Source: Agrostemma githago (Eukaryota; Streptophyta; Magnoliopsida; Caryophyllales; Caryophyllaceae). Taken from it: DNA of 64,000 bases. Location: positions 31,087,844 to 31,151,843 of the forward strand of contig OY288243.1 in the NCBI GenBank assembly GCA_958450325.1. The letters are read 5' to 3'. Shown here piece after piece: positions 55,101-64,000 of the stretch. A program made the translations under genes and the position numbers. The notes beneath the pieces were generated by a model. It worked only from the letters and a program-made list of their open reading frames with translations, had not been told where the DNA came from and ran no database searches. Numbering within the stretch: the first letter of the stretch is position 1; the number at the start of each line of letters is the position of its first letter.

Positions 55101-56481
55101 TAAGTGGTTCAGCAATAATGAGGGCTTGACTAGTGGCTAAGGCCTTGGACTTAACCTTCTGAATCTCCTCGGGTGTGATGGGGACAGCTTCCCCTTTGGT
55201 GAGGTAGACATCATCTTCGTCATCGCACCAGATCCCGTTTATTTGTGGGATAAATGGAGAAATGAGGTGTGAGCAATCCACTACTTCCCCGGTGAAGATG
55301 GCGTGAGTGGCTAACGGGTTGTCTTTGTTGTTGGGCTTACCCCCGGGCAAAGGGATCTTCCCGCTTTCAATGAGATCTTGGATAAGGTGCTTCAGTTTCC
55401 AACATTTCTCGGTATCGTTCCCCTTACCACGATGATAGTGACAGTAGGCCTGAAGGTTGTAGGCCTTAGAGCGACGTTCGACCGGAATATCAGGTGTTGG
55501 GCCTATCGGGGTGATCAGGCCTTTTGATGATAACCTCTGAAGGGCGTTTTCATAGGTAGTGCCTATGTCGGTGAATACCCGGGGAGTGGTAGTCTTCTGG
55601 GATGAGGTATCGAGTGCATTTACCTCGTCGAAAATGCTACGAGTGGCAGCAGTAGTAGCGGGCTTGCTCGTTGATGAACTGACCCCTTGATATCCCTTAG
55701 TGGAGGCCTTAGTGAGGCTTTCCAATCTTAAATCATCCTCGATTCTTGTTCCCATTTCAGTTAGGACCGCGAAGCTAGGTATGATGGCGTACCGGAGATG
55801 GACCCGGTAAGCTGGAAGTAGGTTCTTAACAAAGGCTTCAACCAGCACCTTTTCACTGGGCTTATCGACCATTTTGACGCTTTCAGCCCTCCAGCGTTGA
55901 AGGTATTTTGTGAATCCTTCCTTAGGTTCCTGGGCCATTACCTCCAGGGTGCGCATAGTGGTCTGGATTTCCGTATTGTCGGCGTAGTTCCGAGCGAATT
56001 CCGTTGCCACGTCATCCCAAGTTTTGTATTTCTTGGGATCGAGCCGGTAGTACCAGGCTCTTGGGTGCTTCTCGAGGGAAGAAGCGAATAGGTGCTTGAA
56101 CATGTTGGACTTAACCCCTTTAAGGGCCATGAACTCCTTGAAAGCCCGGATATGGTGGACCGGATCTTCAGTACCCTCGAACATTGGCAAACCCGTCAGA
56201 TTGAGATTTGTGGGTAGTTCATCGGTCAATGGGGTATAAATCCTAGCATTCTCCGTATGGATGGAGCTTTGGGTTGTCAGATGGACCTGTTCTTGCAGTT
56301 TGAGGACTGCACTGGCCAATGCGGCCAGAGGCCCGTCATCATCGATCGAAGCATTGGGGGTTTCCTGTTCTACGGCACTAACCCGAGTAATGATGGCGAT
56401 CTGGTCTTCCCGCATTTTTCTCAGTTGGTCTTGGATTTGGGCCAGCGAGGCTGTCAATTCATCTATGGCTTTCTGCGTCAT
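52183..56481 (-). CDS. gag-pol: Element F gag-PR-RT polyprotein (1432 codons)
   Basis: One uninterrupted frame. Gag lies at about residues 95-245 (PMFEGTEDPVHHIRAFKEF, RAWYYRLDPKKYKTW). A zinc-knuckle-like CHYHRGKGNDTEKC is near residue 347. The protease has LIDDGSAVNV near residue 573 and LLGRPWIHATRA. A long linker holds a Ser-Glu run near residue 895 and an Asn run. RT has FMDVYAGYNQ and VYVDDMIVKS near residue 1230. The frame ends in the first RNase H at a premature TGA. Ogre elements usually have an intron between PR and RT; here there is no frame break at that place. ATG 56481 (MTQKAID) lies about 1.06 kb inside the primer-binding site. Confidence 0.88.
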   Translation of the reverse strand: MTQKAIDELTASLAQIQDQLRKMREDQIAIITRVSAVEQETPNASIDDDGPLAALASAVLKLQEQVHLTTQSSIHTENARIYTPLTDELPTNLNLTGLPMFEGTEDPVHHIRAFKEFMALKGVKSNMFKHLFASSLEKHPRAWYYRLDPKKYKTWDDVATEFARNYADNTEIQTTMRTLEVMAQEPKEGFTKYLQRWRAESVKMVDKPSEKVLVEAFVKNLLPAYRVHLRYAIIPSFAVLTEMGTRIEDDLRLESLTKASTKGYQGVSSSTSKPATTAATRSIFDEVNALDTSSQKTTTPRVFTDIGTTYENALQRLSSKGLITPIGPTPDIPVERRSKAYNLQAYCHYHRGKGNDTEKCWKLKHLIQDLIESGKIPLPGGKPNNKDNPLATHAIFTGEVVDCSHLISPFIPQINGIWCDDEDDVYLTKGEAVPITPEEIQKVKSKALATSQALIIAEPLKMEPAPEEPTPEKALVKQLSKTRVDLSIWQLLVSSHEHREALTKALDQVKIDSMATPAEMVATVLPHLKSRSIEEGPLITFSNADLPPFGPAHNMALYITVICRGKYLPMTLIDDGSAVNVLPLRTAKALGITEADYIPTAQTIQAFDGSPKSVAGATKLTIITGPIEKELEFQVIDVTSSFNLLLGRPWIHATRAVSSTLHRKIKLPLRDTVITIEATPMTVANCNTSGRTDLWGFDFVGAIEEDHLFRPYFTVPLDRMLQNLGFLPGVTSRPDLPAGKILEVLDNGRTQTGLGYTLTPENMGQTETGKVTFVTPVFETAQTGLYRPTRPGTHLAQDCNYIPDDIFALIQSEDPKNAGPSLGLLFGEELAIPTPKEELVSLILRSRTFDPSKLISEVGSGTRAWRKTVKWTDSQGKTYKLITGEGEMPESEFESESESESESKIESSESGARVSPATPPLPLAIPGASGSVPDTLPIPPLTSDQMAALFELFSQFMINNNNHSAYDLSHFQNFKNFMCNDIETPDGQVSLPPHLIEQLEQRESRNSVIEETESINVGTTLEPQMLKIGLSLDPEEKQQFIVLLQEFKDVFAWSYKDMPGIDREIAEHHIPIKEGFKPVKQKLRRMRPEWSLKVKEEVDKQFKAGFIRVSEYPDWVANIVPVPKKDGKVRVCVDFRDLNKASPKDDFPLPHIDILVDNTTDHALLSFMDVYAGYNQIKMAEEDMDKTTFITPWGTYCYTVLPFGLINVGATYQRTATTLLHDMMHKEVEVYVDDMIVKSKDRDGHISALRKFFTRLRKYNMRLNPQKCSFGVTSGKLLGHIVSQRGIEVDPAKIKAITEMQPPKTEKEIRGFLGKVQYISRFISKLTMVCEPIFKKLKIGERLLWDDKCQAAFDKIKEILASPPVLMPPQHGLPLSLYLTTTETAMGAMLAQTVNSEERAIYYISKKFLEYECKYTMLEKTCLALVWATKKL

Positions 56482-57539
56482 GGCTCGAGTGTGGGGTGAC
56501 CTGTCTGTAAGGGCACCGCGTAATCAGTAACTGACCCAGATCTTAGAATCCAAAGTACATCCCGAGCAAGAAAAAGACTAGACTAGAAAAAAAAAGACCG
56601 GAGACTGACTTCTAAATGGATGACGCATGAGTGGTGGGCCTTCCTTAGGATTTGGCAGAGTGGGCCTAGTCCTGTTCGAAGGAAGGTCTACGTGAGAAAT
56701 CCCCAGACTTTAGACTCGAGTGTGTAAACGGGCTTCCCTTTGTAGGAGTTAGTCCTACGAAGGTGGGCCGTGCCTTGACAAGTAAGGCGGACTGGGATGG
56801 GGTGGAAACCCGTGATATAAGATCGACAGAGTTTTGACGCTATGGACTCTAACTTATGACAAGACCCGACACTGCTAAATACGGGAAGTCCTAAGCGGAA
56901 GAGGGTTTTGAAAAGGGAATTTGGATTTGAAAACCGAGCAAAGGTCGGATTGGAAGACCCGATTTTTTTTTGAAAACCGAGAAAAAAGGGTTATCGGGCC
57001 GAGATTTCGGGCTTTTTTTTTTTGAAAGGTTTGGACAGCATACCGGCTAAAAATAGGCTATTTTGAGTCAAAATCATAAGTCCTAAATTCGGCAGCTTTC
57101 CGGGTTTTGAAAAAAGTAGATGGGTTTGAAAAGATGTAAATTTTTGAAAAATGACGGTTTTTGAAGAGACCAAAGGAGATCAAGTAGCATGTAGTCATAG
57201 AATCAGTATAACGACGCCATGTATGCTCTTAGTCTAAGTCTCGGTCGGTCTAATAGGGTCTATACCAACAACGATGGCTTTCTCGTACTGAGGACGGACT
57301 CCCTAAGCCGAGTTGGTCTTAGGACATGCCGCAAAGTCTAAACGAGTTCCGCCATTGAAGTCTTTAGTGCACCCAAGTGGGAATGCACCGTGGTATAGTG
57401 GGACGTCGGTCACAAGTAACCGGCCCGGGATAGAACGGGGTTATGCATGAACCATCGAACTAAAACGTGTACATTACTAATCGAACGATTTCTTTTCGAG
57501 TCTCACCCTGAGGATGCCGATGGTAAGTGACACATCAGT
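56482..57539. other. Element F leader between primer-binding site and gag
   Basis: About 1.06 kb without a supported gene. Some Ogre elements carry an extra sense ORF1 here, but I see none. Repeated phrases such as TTTTGAAAACCGAG (56920-56985) are simple and G/A-rich. Confidence 0.5.
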
Positions 57540-57560
57540 GGATCCCCAGCGGAGTCGCCA
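57540..57560 (-). other. Element F primer-binding site (tRNA-Arg type)
   Basis: The minus strand reads TGGCGACTCCGCTGGGGATCC, three bases from the LTR. The TGGCGACTC-type site is the one described for Ogre elements (tRNA-Arg). Confidence 0.75.
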
Positions 57561-57563
57561 AAT

Positions 57564-59962
57564 TGTGGACATGACATAGGTCCACCCCGACGCGGCGAAG
57601 CGCGGGTTTTGGGGAGGCGATAGAATTTCCATATGAGATGGATCGAATTGAATTTTAATTCGAAGTAGGAGTCGCCACCGAATTTTATGGTTATTCGGAA
57701 CCATTCGAACCCACTCTATGTCGTAGTGGGCCATACTTAAAGCCTGGCCCATTTCCGATGTCAGAGTTTATTGGGTTCGTCCCTTAGCATATCGATACTG
57801 ATGCCGACTGGGCGGTTAATCGTATATTGAATGACTCTCGTTGCCAATGGTTTCGGACATCGGGAAACCATGGTTCTGAGTAAGGGGTGAGGGTACGTGT
57901 TGGGAAGTTCAGCGAGAACACCCAACCCCGCCCGCACTTAGCGGCCTTTACTAAGATATCGTTCGGTTTTGTGTACACGCGTTAGTTCGACGATAAAATG
58001 ATATGCAGAGATTATTTTCCTAAGACATGTGAGGAAAAATAAACAAATGGGTTGCTAGGTCGTTTAATGCATGTTAAACTACTAACGTCAAAGTTATTTT
58101 AGCATGTGAGTCCGTTTTAGCCTAATAAAACGAAAAAAAGAGAATATTAGAATAAGTTGCTACAAACACGAGAAAACGGGTTAGTAACGATTGAATAAGA
58201 AATAAATATATGAAATCGAGGAAATAAAAATTAATCGAAATCTGAAAAATATTGTTTAAAACGTTGTTTTGTATAAAAACGATGTTCGAGAAAGAATAAA
58301 AAAGGTGGGTCTCGGCCGAGAGCCGCGCGACTCGCCCGAGACCAATGCGGGTCGCGTGGTGGCCTGAATTCGACAACGGTTTTCGGAAAATTTTGATTAA
58401 ATCGCGTACGAATATCGCATAATTCGTACTCGACTTAATATTCTCGATATTCATTATATTCGATAGTTGATTATCAAATATTTGGAATAGTTTTGGAAAA
58501 GGTGTAAATTTAGAAATCGTCTCGTAAAGTAATAAAAGTAAACGGGCGAAAAAAAAAAAAATAGAATCGGGTCAGACTCGGGCGCGAGTCGCCTGGACCG
58601 GGCGCGACTCGCACGCGAGTCTGTCCGTTTTTTATGTTTTTGTCGAAAATCGTTATAAATCGCGTACAAATATGGATTAATTTATACCCGGTTTATATTT
58701 TTGATATTCGTCGTATTCGATATTCGATTATGAAATCGATATCGAATAGTCAGAATGACTTTAGAAAAGGTTTTGAAAAAAGTTTGTTTTTTGAACGAAA
58801 AGTAAAAAAAAGATTTTGAACGAAAAGTTGTAAAAAGATGTAACGATTTCGTCGAAAACTTAATATAATTCTTTTTGATATGATATTCGATTATATAGAA
58901 TCGATATCATATTTTAAGAATATTCGATATAGGAAAATAGTTTTAGTAGTATCGATATTAGAAAATAAAAGAAGGACCGACGCAAGACCCATAATAAAAA
59001 AAACGAGATGAAGGAGAGAGAAAAGGGAAGAGACGGGTTTGATTTGCACCCTCAACCTACATGCTTTGTGTTCTCGGTATAAGGCTCGTCGGACGGTGGC
59101 TTAGACACGGGAGCGTCGAGATGATGTGGGTGAGTTAAGGTGTCGATTTTTGGAGTGTATGTGTGTGTGACGTGGGGACTCGGCCGGTTCGGACAGGATC
59201 GGTTTCGTCGGTTTTTTGGAATTATTTCAGGATTACGTCGGGATTTTGGATGTTGCTTTCTAGCTGACTTTCTCGGTATTTTTGATGTGTTGCTGATGGT
59301 ATTTTTTCGGTCTGATTTTCGGTCCTTTGGATGTTGAAGGGGGGGTCCTATTTATAGGAACCGAGGTGGTCTTGCTTGTGTGACAAGAAACACCGGTTTG
59401 GATAGGAAATACGAGAGTTCGTAAGGGAATAAACTTCTCGTTTCTTAGGGAAGAAGCCAAAAATCTCAGCTGGTGGGGGAGGTATTTCGGCTGTCCTGGG
59501 GTATCTCGGCCGAGTATTTCGATGCTCGGTCGATGTCTGATTCGGTTTCCGGATAGAATTCCTACTTGAGATCGAATTCTATCCTTAAACAGATTTGTTT
59601 AATATTTGTGAAGGCTGATTTTTTTTGGTGTTTGAGTCTGAATCAACCGTGTAGTGTCACGGCCAGCTCGTGTGACTCGGGAAAAAAATATCTTTGACCG
59701 GGTTTGACTCGGTCGCTAAAAGACGGTTTTACCCCTGGTGACGGTTTCGACCCAAATTAGTGTTATTTGACTCGAAACGACCCACTGGGCCTGGATTTGA
59801 GGTCACTTTTGTGAGATTTGTACTCCTTAAAATGTCTAAACCACATGTCCATGATTACAAGCCCATATCCGAGTCTATCAAAGCACGTTTACGTCCTATC
59901 ATCATCGGGTGTTTGGCGGGAACTACTATAGACACCTGGCGGTCAAAATGTGGGTGTCTACA
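57564..59962 (-). repeat. Element F 5' LTR (2399 bp)
   Basis: It has TG...CA ends and pairs with 45086-47468. The minus-strand TATAAATA box (59349-59356) is the likely promoter of gag-pol. Confidence 0.93.
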
Positions 59963-60044
59963 GTCTTGTTTCCTGTTTTCTTGTTATCTTGATACGCTTT
60001 TCTGCTTTGCTAGCTTTTTAGAAGTCTGTTACCCCTTGTCGTAA

Positions 60045-60460
60045 TGTCGCCACCTGGGGCTTATGGCATCCAGGCGGTCTTGAGGTTATGCCCCCACAAC
60101 TTGCGGATGGGGGACTCCAATCCTGTTGCCGCCAGGGGCTCCCTGGCACCCAGGTGGACTTTGGGTTATGCCCCCATAACTGGATGGGGGACCCTAGCCA
60201 TATTGGCGCCTGGGGCTCATGGCGCCTAGGTGAACTTGGGGCTATGCCCCCATAACTGTGGATGGGGGGACCCTAGCCATGTTGGCGCCTGGGGCTTATG
60301 GCGCCCAGGTGAACTTGGGGTTATGCCCCCATAACTGGGGATGGGGGACCCCAGCCAAGTTGGCGCCTGGGGCTCATGGCGCCCAGGTGAACTTGGGGTT
60401 ATGCCCCCATAACTGTGGATGGGGGACCCTAGCCATGTTGGCGCTTGGGGCTTATGGCAC
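60045..60460. repeat. Tandem array, unit about 78 bp, about 5.3 copies
   Basis: The units run from one GGCGCCTGGGGCT to the next, each with TTATGCCCCCATAACT and GGGGGACCCTAGCCA. The first two copies are more diverged than the last three. The length of 26 codons makes frames of both strands open and periodic; these are not genes. The array abuts the broken end of pol directly. Confidence 0.92.
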
Positions 60461-60462
60461 AT

Positions 60463-61986
60463 TCCCGGTTATTTTAGGATCTGGGCACTTGCCTGATTTC
60501 GTACGACTTGAGCTGGGACAAATCTTCCTTTACCCTTTCTAGGTAGAGCGCCATCGAGGGCTCTCTGGCTTCGTACTCCCCATTGATTTGATTCGTCACC
60601 AGTTGCGAGTCTGTTGACAAGGCTATTCGTTCGGCGCCGGCTGCCCTGGCGAGGTGGATCCTGGCCAAGACGGCCTCGTATTCAGCTTCGTTATTGGACG
60701 CCTGAAAGGTAAACCTTAGAGCGTGTTCGAATTATTCACCGTCGAGGCTTGCCAAGAAGACTCCGGCTCCCGAACCATTGCTGGTGGTGGAGCCATCGGT
60801 AAATACTTCCCATACTCCTGCTGGTGGGTCGTCTTCCTCTGAGTGTGAACATTCAGCTATGAAATCAGCCAACACTTGTGCTTTTATTGTTGCTCTTCAT
60901 TGGTACATTATTCCCAGGCCGCTTAACTCAACGGCCCATTTTAACATCCGCCCTGATTTCTCGAATTTTTCTAGGGCTTTTTCTAAAGGTAAGTTTGTTA
61001 GAACGGTTACCGAATGTGCGTCGAAGTAGAGGCGCAGCTTGCGGGTGGCTATTACTGCGGCATATGCCGCTTTTTCTACCATTGGGTAGTTCTTCTCTGC
61101 CGGTCCTAACGCGTGGCTGATGAAGTATATTGTTTGTTGGGTTTTCTCCTCCTCTCTTAGGATGACGACACTTACCGTGACGTTGGTGACATATATGTAC
61201 ACGTACAGCCTTTCGCCCTCTGTTGGTCGCGCCAAAGTCGGCAAAGTTTTCAGATGTTCTTTTAGGTCGGCGAACGCCGTTTTCTGCTCTTCTTCCCATT
61301 TGAAATGCTTGTTCCCCCTCAGAACCCCGAAGAAAGGAGTGGATTTGTCAGCTGCCCTTGAGATAAATCGTGCCAAGGCCGCCATCCTCCCGGTGAGTCT
61401 TTGTATATCCCTTATCGTTCTTGGTTCTGGTAGGTCCTGAATGGCCTGGACCTTCTCTGGGTTGGCGTCTATACCTCTAGCGCTTACTAGGAAGCCTAGA
61501 AATTTTCCGGACCTAACTCCGAACGTGCATTTCTTGGGGTTAAGCTTCATTTTGTATTTCCTTAATGATTGGAACGTTTCCTTTAGGTCGTCAAGGTGTT
61601 GCTCGTCAGCTTTGCTCTTCACAATTGCATCGTCCACGTACATTTCCATGTTTCTGCCTCTTTGTCCTTTGAATATCTTGTCTACCAGTCTTTGGTAGGT
61701 GGCGCCCGCATTTTTTAACCCGAAAGGCATCATTTTATACATGAATGTTCCGGTGATAGTGATGAATGCGCACTTGACCTTGTCGGGCCCCCACAGGAAG
61801 ACTTGGTGGTATCCGGAAAAGGCGTCCAGGAAACTTAACATGGTGTGTCCACTGGTGGCGTCTACCAATTGGTTGATCCTGGGTAGTGGGTAACAGTCTT
61901 TTGGGCATGCTTTTGTAGAGGTTGGTGAAGTCCACACACATGCACCAGGTGCCCGAAGATTTTTTTACCATTACTACATTCGCCAT
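60463..61986 (-). pseudogene. pol: Element E pol fragment: RT and two RNase H domains, no integrase
   Basis: RT begins within ANVVMVKKSSG at the truncation and shifts frame near 61915. It then has FLDAFSGYHQ and MYVDDAIVKS near 61630. A gypsy-type RNase H and the Tat-type second RNase H follow (NNEAEYEA, STDSQLVTNQ). Further stops lie at 60897 (TGA), near 60733 (TAA) and 60474 (TAA). Similarity to element A ends just after the QVPRS segment, where the tandem array begins, so the whole integrase has been lost. It is about as close to A as a sister family would be. Confidence 0.85.
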
Positions 61987-62580
61987 GTCCGCAAGATGTT
62001 GTATGACTTATTATTAATGAAATAGGTATTCATTTCAAAACAAAAATAACCAAAATTGGATTTATTATAAGTTACTCCCTCCATCTCGTTCATTTCTTTG
62101 TCTTTGATTAAAATAATCCTCACAATGAATATAAAAGACAAAACACTTCCTTTACTAAATGTTGTTTGGAAACTACTTTCTTTTAAAATTTATTTTGTCT
62201 AACACTCCCTTATATATTTCGCTTTCATCGTTCATACTTTTACTTAATTTCCTTTGTATTTTAATTGATATTGCCTTTTAACTCCTCACATTATTTAATT
62301 CTTTTACCTATCTCCTTCCTTTACTCCTTCAATTAAATTTAACCTTCCTACTACATTCAACCTCTATCAAATTCTTAGCAAATTGAAAAGCAATTTCAAG
62401 CAATCCGAATCCGAATCCAAATAATTGTTTCTTGTAATTCTATTTCCGATTTGAATGTGACTTTTTCTTAATTTTTGGACTTCGTAGCATGATATTGATT
62501 TCATTTTGTTATACGAATTCTTTTTTTATTTACATCATTACGATTGATAGAAACGTTGACGATCTGCGTCTCGTTTTAAA
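61987..62580. other. AT-rich intergenic DNA
   Basis: No gene is supported. TTACTCCCTCCATC at 62073-62086 looks like one Stowaway-type end, but no partner end is visible, so I do not call an element. Confidence 0.5.
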
Positions 62581-62745
62581 TTGAGGCGCAAAACATTCAT
62601 GCCCAAGCTAGATTGAAACGCAGAACTTCTACGCCCCAACCCAGATTGAGGCGCAAAAATGCCATGCCCCAACCCAAAATTGGGCGCAATAATTCCACGC
62701 CCCAACCCAGAATTGGGCGCACAATTGATACGCCCCAACCCAATT
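62581..62745. repeat. Minisatellite, unit 32-34 bp, five copies
   Basis: The units run from TTGAGGCGCA or TTGGGCGCA to CCCCAACCCAGA. Each unit has a TTGGGCGC half and a near-complementary GCCCCAA half, so single units can pair with each other. The minus-strand frame through it is periodic and not a gene. Confidence 0.8.
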
Positions 62746-62915
62746 CACATGCCATGTAGGTAGTGGTTTTCTGTTGTGTTGGAGTTTGGACTTACAAGTT
62801 GGAGTTCAAGTGGCTTCATTGTCATGTATGCCGCATCACCTTAGTTTAATTAGGGAAAAAAAAGTAGATTAGTGGGAGTCCATTATTAATTAATAATCAT
62901 GTTTAATTAAATAAA

Positions 62916-63560
62916 GGATTTTTCTACGTTGTACCCTCCCATTTTTTCGTTTTCTACCATGTGCCCATTCTATTTTCTAAACCCCTACTTATACCCCTGT
63001 AGTTGATTAATTTCATTAAATGTGACCTAATCATAATTTTTCCTACTCAAAAAACCCCTAATTAATCTATGTCTTTTATGTTTTCTCCAATTCTAATTTT
63101 ATCATAATTCTATCACTCTTCTTTATTTGTCTTTAAAATTCAGGATCATACAACATCAATGCTTTGTTTGTTAATGTAATTAAATTAATTTCGTTAGAAA
63201 TCAGTAAAATATCATTATTTTAAGCAAAAGAATAAGTTGAGAAGAAAGTGGAGAGAAATCAATGAGGCAAAAAATAATAAGAAGTTGATGTATAAAAAGA
63301 AGAAAATAGGAAAAATTAAAGAAATAAAAGGGAAAAGTTAGAGAAAGTGAAGATAAAACAAGTCAAGGTTGTCAAAACTAGTCATGTCATAGCTTAGTTA
63401 TTGTCATGTCATCTAATTAATGGAGCATTAGATGAATAATTGTGATTAGGTTACGTTTCATGAAATTAATCAACTACGGGGGTATTAGTGGGGGTTTAGA
63501 AAGTAAGAGAGTTACATGATCAAAAATGAAAAAACGGGAGGGTACAACGTAGAAAAACCC
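62916..63560. mobile_element. Mutator-like MITE (645 bp) with long terminal inverted repeats
   Basis: The left end GGATTTTTCTACGTTGTACCCTCCC and the right end (reverse complement GGGTTTTTCTACGTTGTACC) start inverted repeats of about 125 bp (62916-63038 and 63434-63560). The same 9-bp sequence TTAAATAAA flanks both sides (62907-62915, 63561-63569), the duplication length of Mutator-like elements. The interior is AT-rich without a frame, so it is non-autonomous. Confidence 0.88.
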
Positions 63561-63569
63561 TTAAATAAA

Positions 63570-64000
63570 TTATTGTAATTCCTAGGTTTTATATTTAAAA
63601 AAACAGTTTCATTTTTCAAGGCAAATGGATTAGGGGTAGACCTATTTGCAAACTGTATAGGACTATCTTCTTATGTTGGGAGGATACGAGGATGTATTAT
63701 AAGCACGAAATCGTGTGCTATCTTGACCAGGTGTGTCAAACAAATTCAATAAATCTTTTCTGATACACACAAATTCAATAAAGTTAATGACCTCACTTTA
63801 CTTTGATGTCTAATGTAATTTAAGTTGGCTTGGACCATTTGAATCAGTCTATGTTATACTCCGTATCAGTTAAATGTTTGTTTCGTCTGCAGTGGACTTA
63901 TTGAATTGAACAAATAACGATATTGAACTAAACTGAATTGAAATAGATGTGGCCGAACCGAACTCTTGATCTAAATCGGCTGGAAAAATAAGCTGAAAAG
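63570..64000. other. AT-rich DNA, nothing recognised
   Basis: I see no gene or element boundary. ACTCCGTAT at 63859-63867 is a common short word in such genomes and is not enough to call a MITE. Confidence 0.5.

Larger units (their letters stand above)
45086..59962 (-). mobile_element. Element F: Ogre-like (Tat lineage) retrotransposon, 14.9 kb
   Basis: Its LTRs are 2383 and 2399 bp, with TSD GTCTT at 45081-45085 and 59963-59967. The tRNA-Arg-type primer-binding site is at 57540-57560, and the polypurine tract AGAGTGGGGGCTC lies beside the 3' LTR (47469-47481). Gag-PR-RT-RNase H-INT run from 56481 to 50185 on the minus strand. A plant-mobile-domain-like antisense gene is at 48130-49833. The LTRs differ at roughly 15-20 sites by eye, so it is among the youngest insertions here. 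It lies inside element E. Confidence 0.92.
59968..61986 (-). mobile_element. Element E: Retand-like fragment, right piece
   Basis: It continues element E after F. A short untranslated stretch (59968-60044) leads to a tandem array (60045-60460) and then the RNase H and RT part of pol. It ends abruptly near 61986, in front of the RT start, against unrelated AT-rich DNA. Integrase, gag and LTRs are absent. Confidence 0.75.

Noticed and set aside
60226..60542. ORFs on both strands with repeated APTWLGSP or PHNWGWGT peptides
   Set aside because: They arise from the 78-bp array, whose length is a multiple of three; there is no start context or family.
62073..62086. Stowaway-type end TTACTCCCTCCATC
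   Set aside because: No inverted partner and no flanking TA pair could be found within a plausible distance.
62538..62738. Minus-strand ORF with APNSGLGRG-like repeats
   Set aside because: This is the 33-bp minisatellite read in frame.
1..64000. Cellular protein-coding, rRNA or tRNA genes
   Set aside because: Every long frame with recognisable features belongs to a transposable element; no rRNA or complete tRNA sequence was seen.

Overview
The window is plant nuclear repeat DNA. It holds no cellular gene that I can support. It is built of nested LTR retrotransposons of the Ty3/gypsy superfamily, sitting partly inside a CACTA (En/Spm-type) DNA transposon, with a short stretch of AT-rich DNA and a small Mutator-like TIR element at the right end. 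The lineages (Tat/Ogre/Retand-like elements with two RNase H domains, a Tekay-like chromovirus, a CACTA element) point to a flowering plant, probably a dicot with a large repeat-rich genome. I cannot name the species. For reference I call the elements A to G.

Layout, left to right. Bases 1-1605 are the end of element G (minus strand): a leader, a primer-binding site matching the tRNA-Asp 3' end, and its 5' LTR. G interrupts D, a Retand-like element on the plus strand, of which only the 3' part (1606-6155: two antisense genes and the 3' LTR) is visible. A short related LTR in opposite orientation follows (6164-6621). Then comes the left part of a CACTA element (6622-7147), interrupted by element C (7148-40791, TSD TCCAC). 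The 5' LTR of C is interrupted by chromovirus B (16076-40254, TSD ATTAT). The 3' LTR of B is interrupted by Retand-like element A (18345-30771, TSD ATTAC). After C the CACTA element resumes (40797-43239) and ends at a CACTAG terminus. It lies inside the antisense gene of another Retand-like element, E (43240-45085 and 59968-61986). E is also interrupted by Ogre-like element F (45086-59962, TSD GTCTT). Right of E lie AT-rich DNA, a 33-bp minisatellite and a 645-bp Mutator-like MITE with a 9-bp TSD (62916-63560).

How the parts work. Each Tat-lineage element codes Gag, protease (PR), reverse transcriptase (RT), two RNase H domains and integrase (INT) on one strand. Between the end of pol and the 3' LTR, A, D, E and F carry genes on the opposite strand. 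A, D and E share a gene resembling the 'putative gypsy type transposon' family (PF04195-like), and F has a plant-mobile-domain-like gene. These antisense genes have candidate introns, and several have their own TATA boxes. A and D also carry a second, small antisense gene with a CX5CX4CX2C cluster and an acidic tail that I do not recognise. Tandem repeats fill the gap between the antisense gene and the pol end in A (about 124 bp) and E (about 78 bp).

Almost every pol frame is broken by stops or frameshifts, but LTR pairs are still nearly identical (roughly 98-99% by eye), so the insertions are recent. The LTR divergences of A, B and C fit the nesting order.
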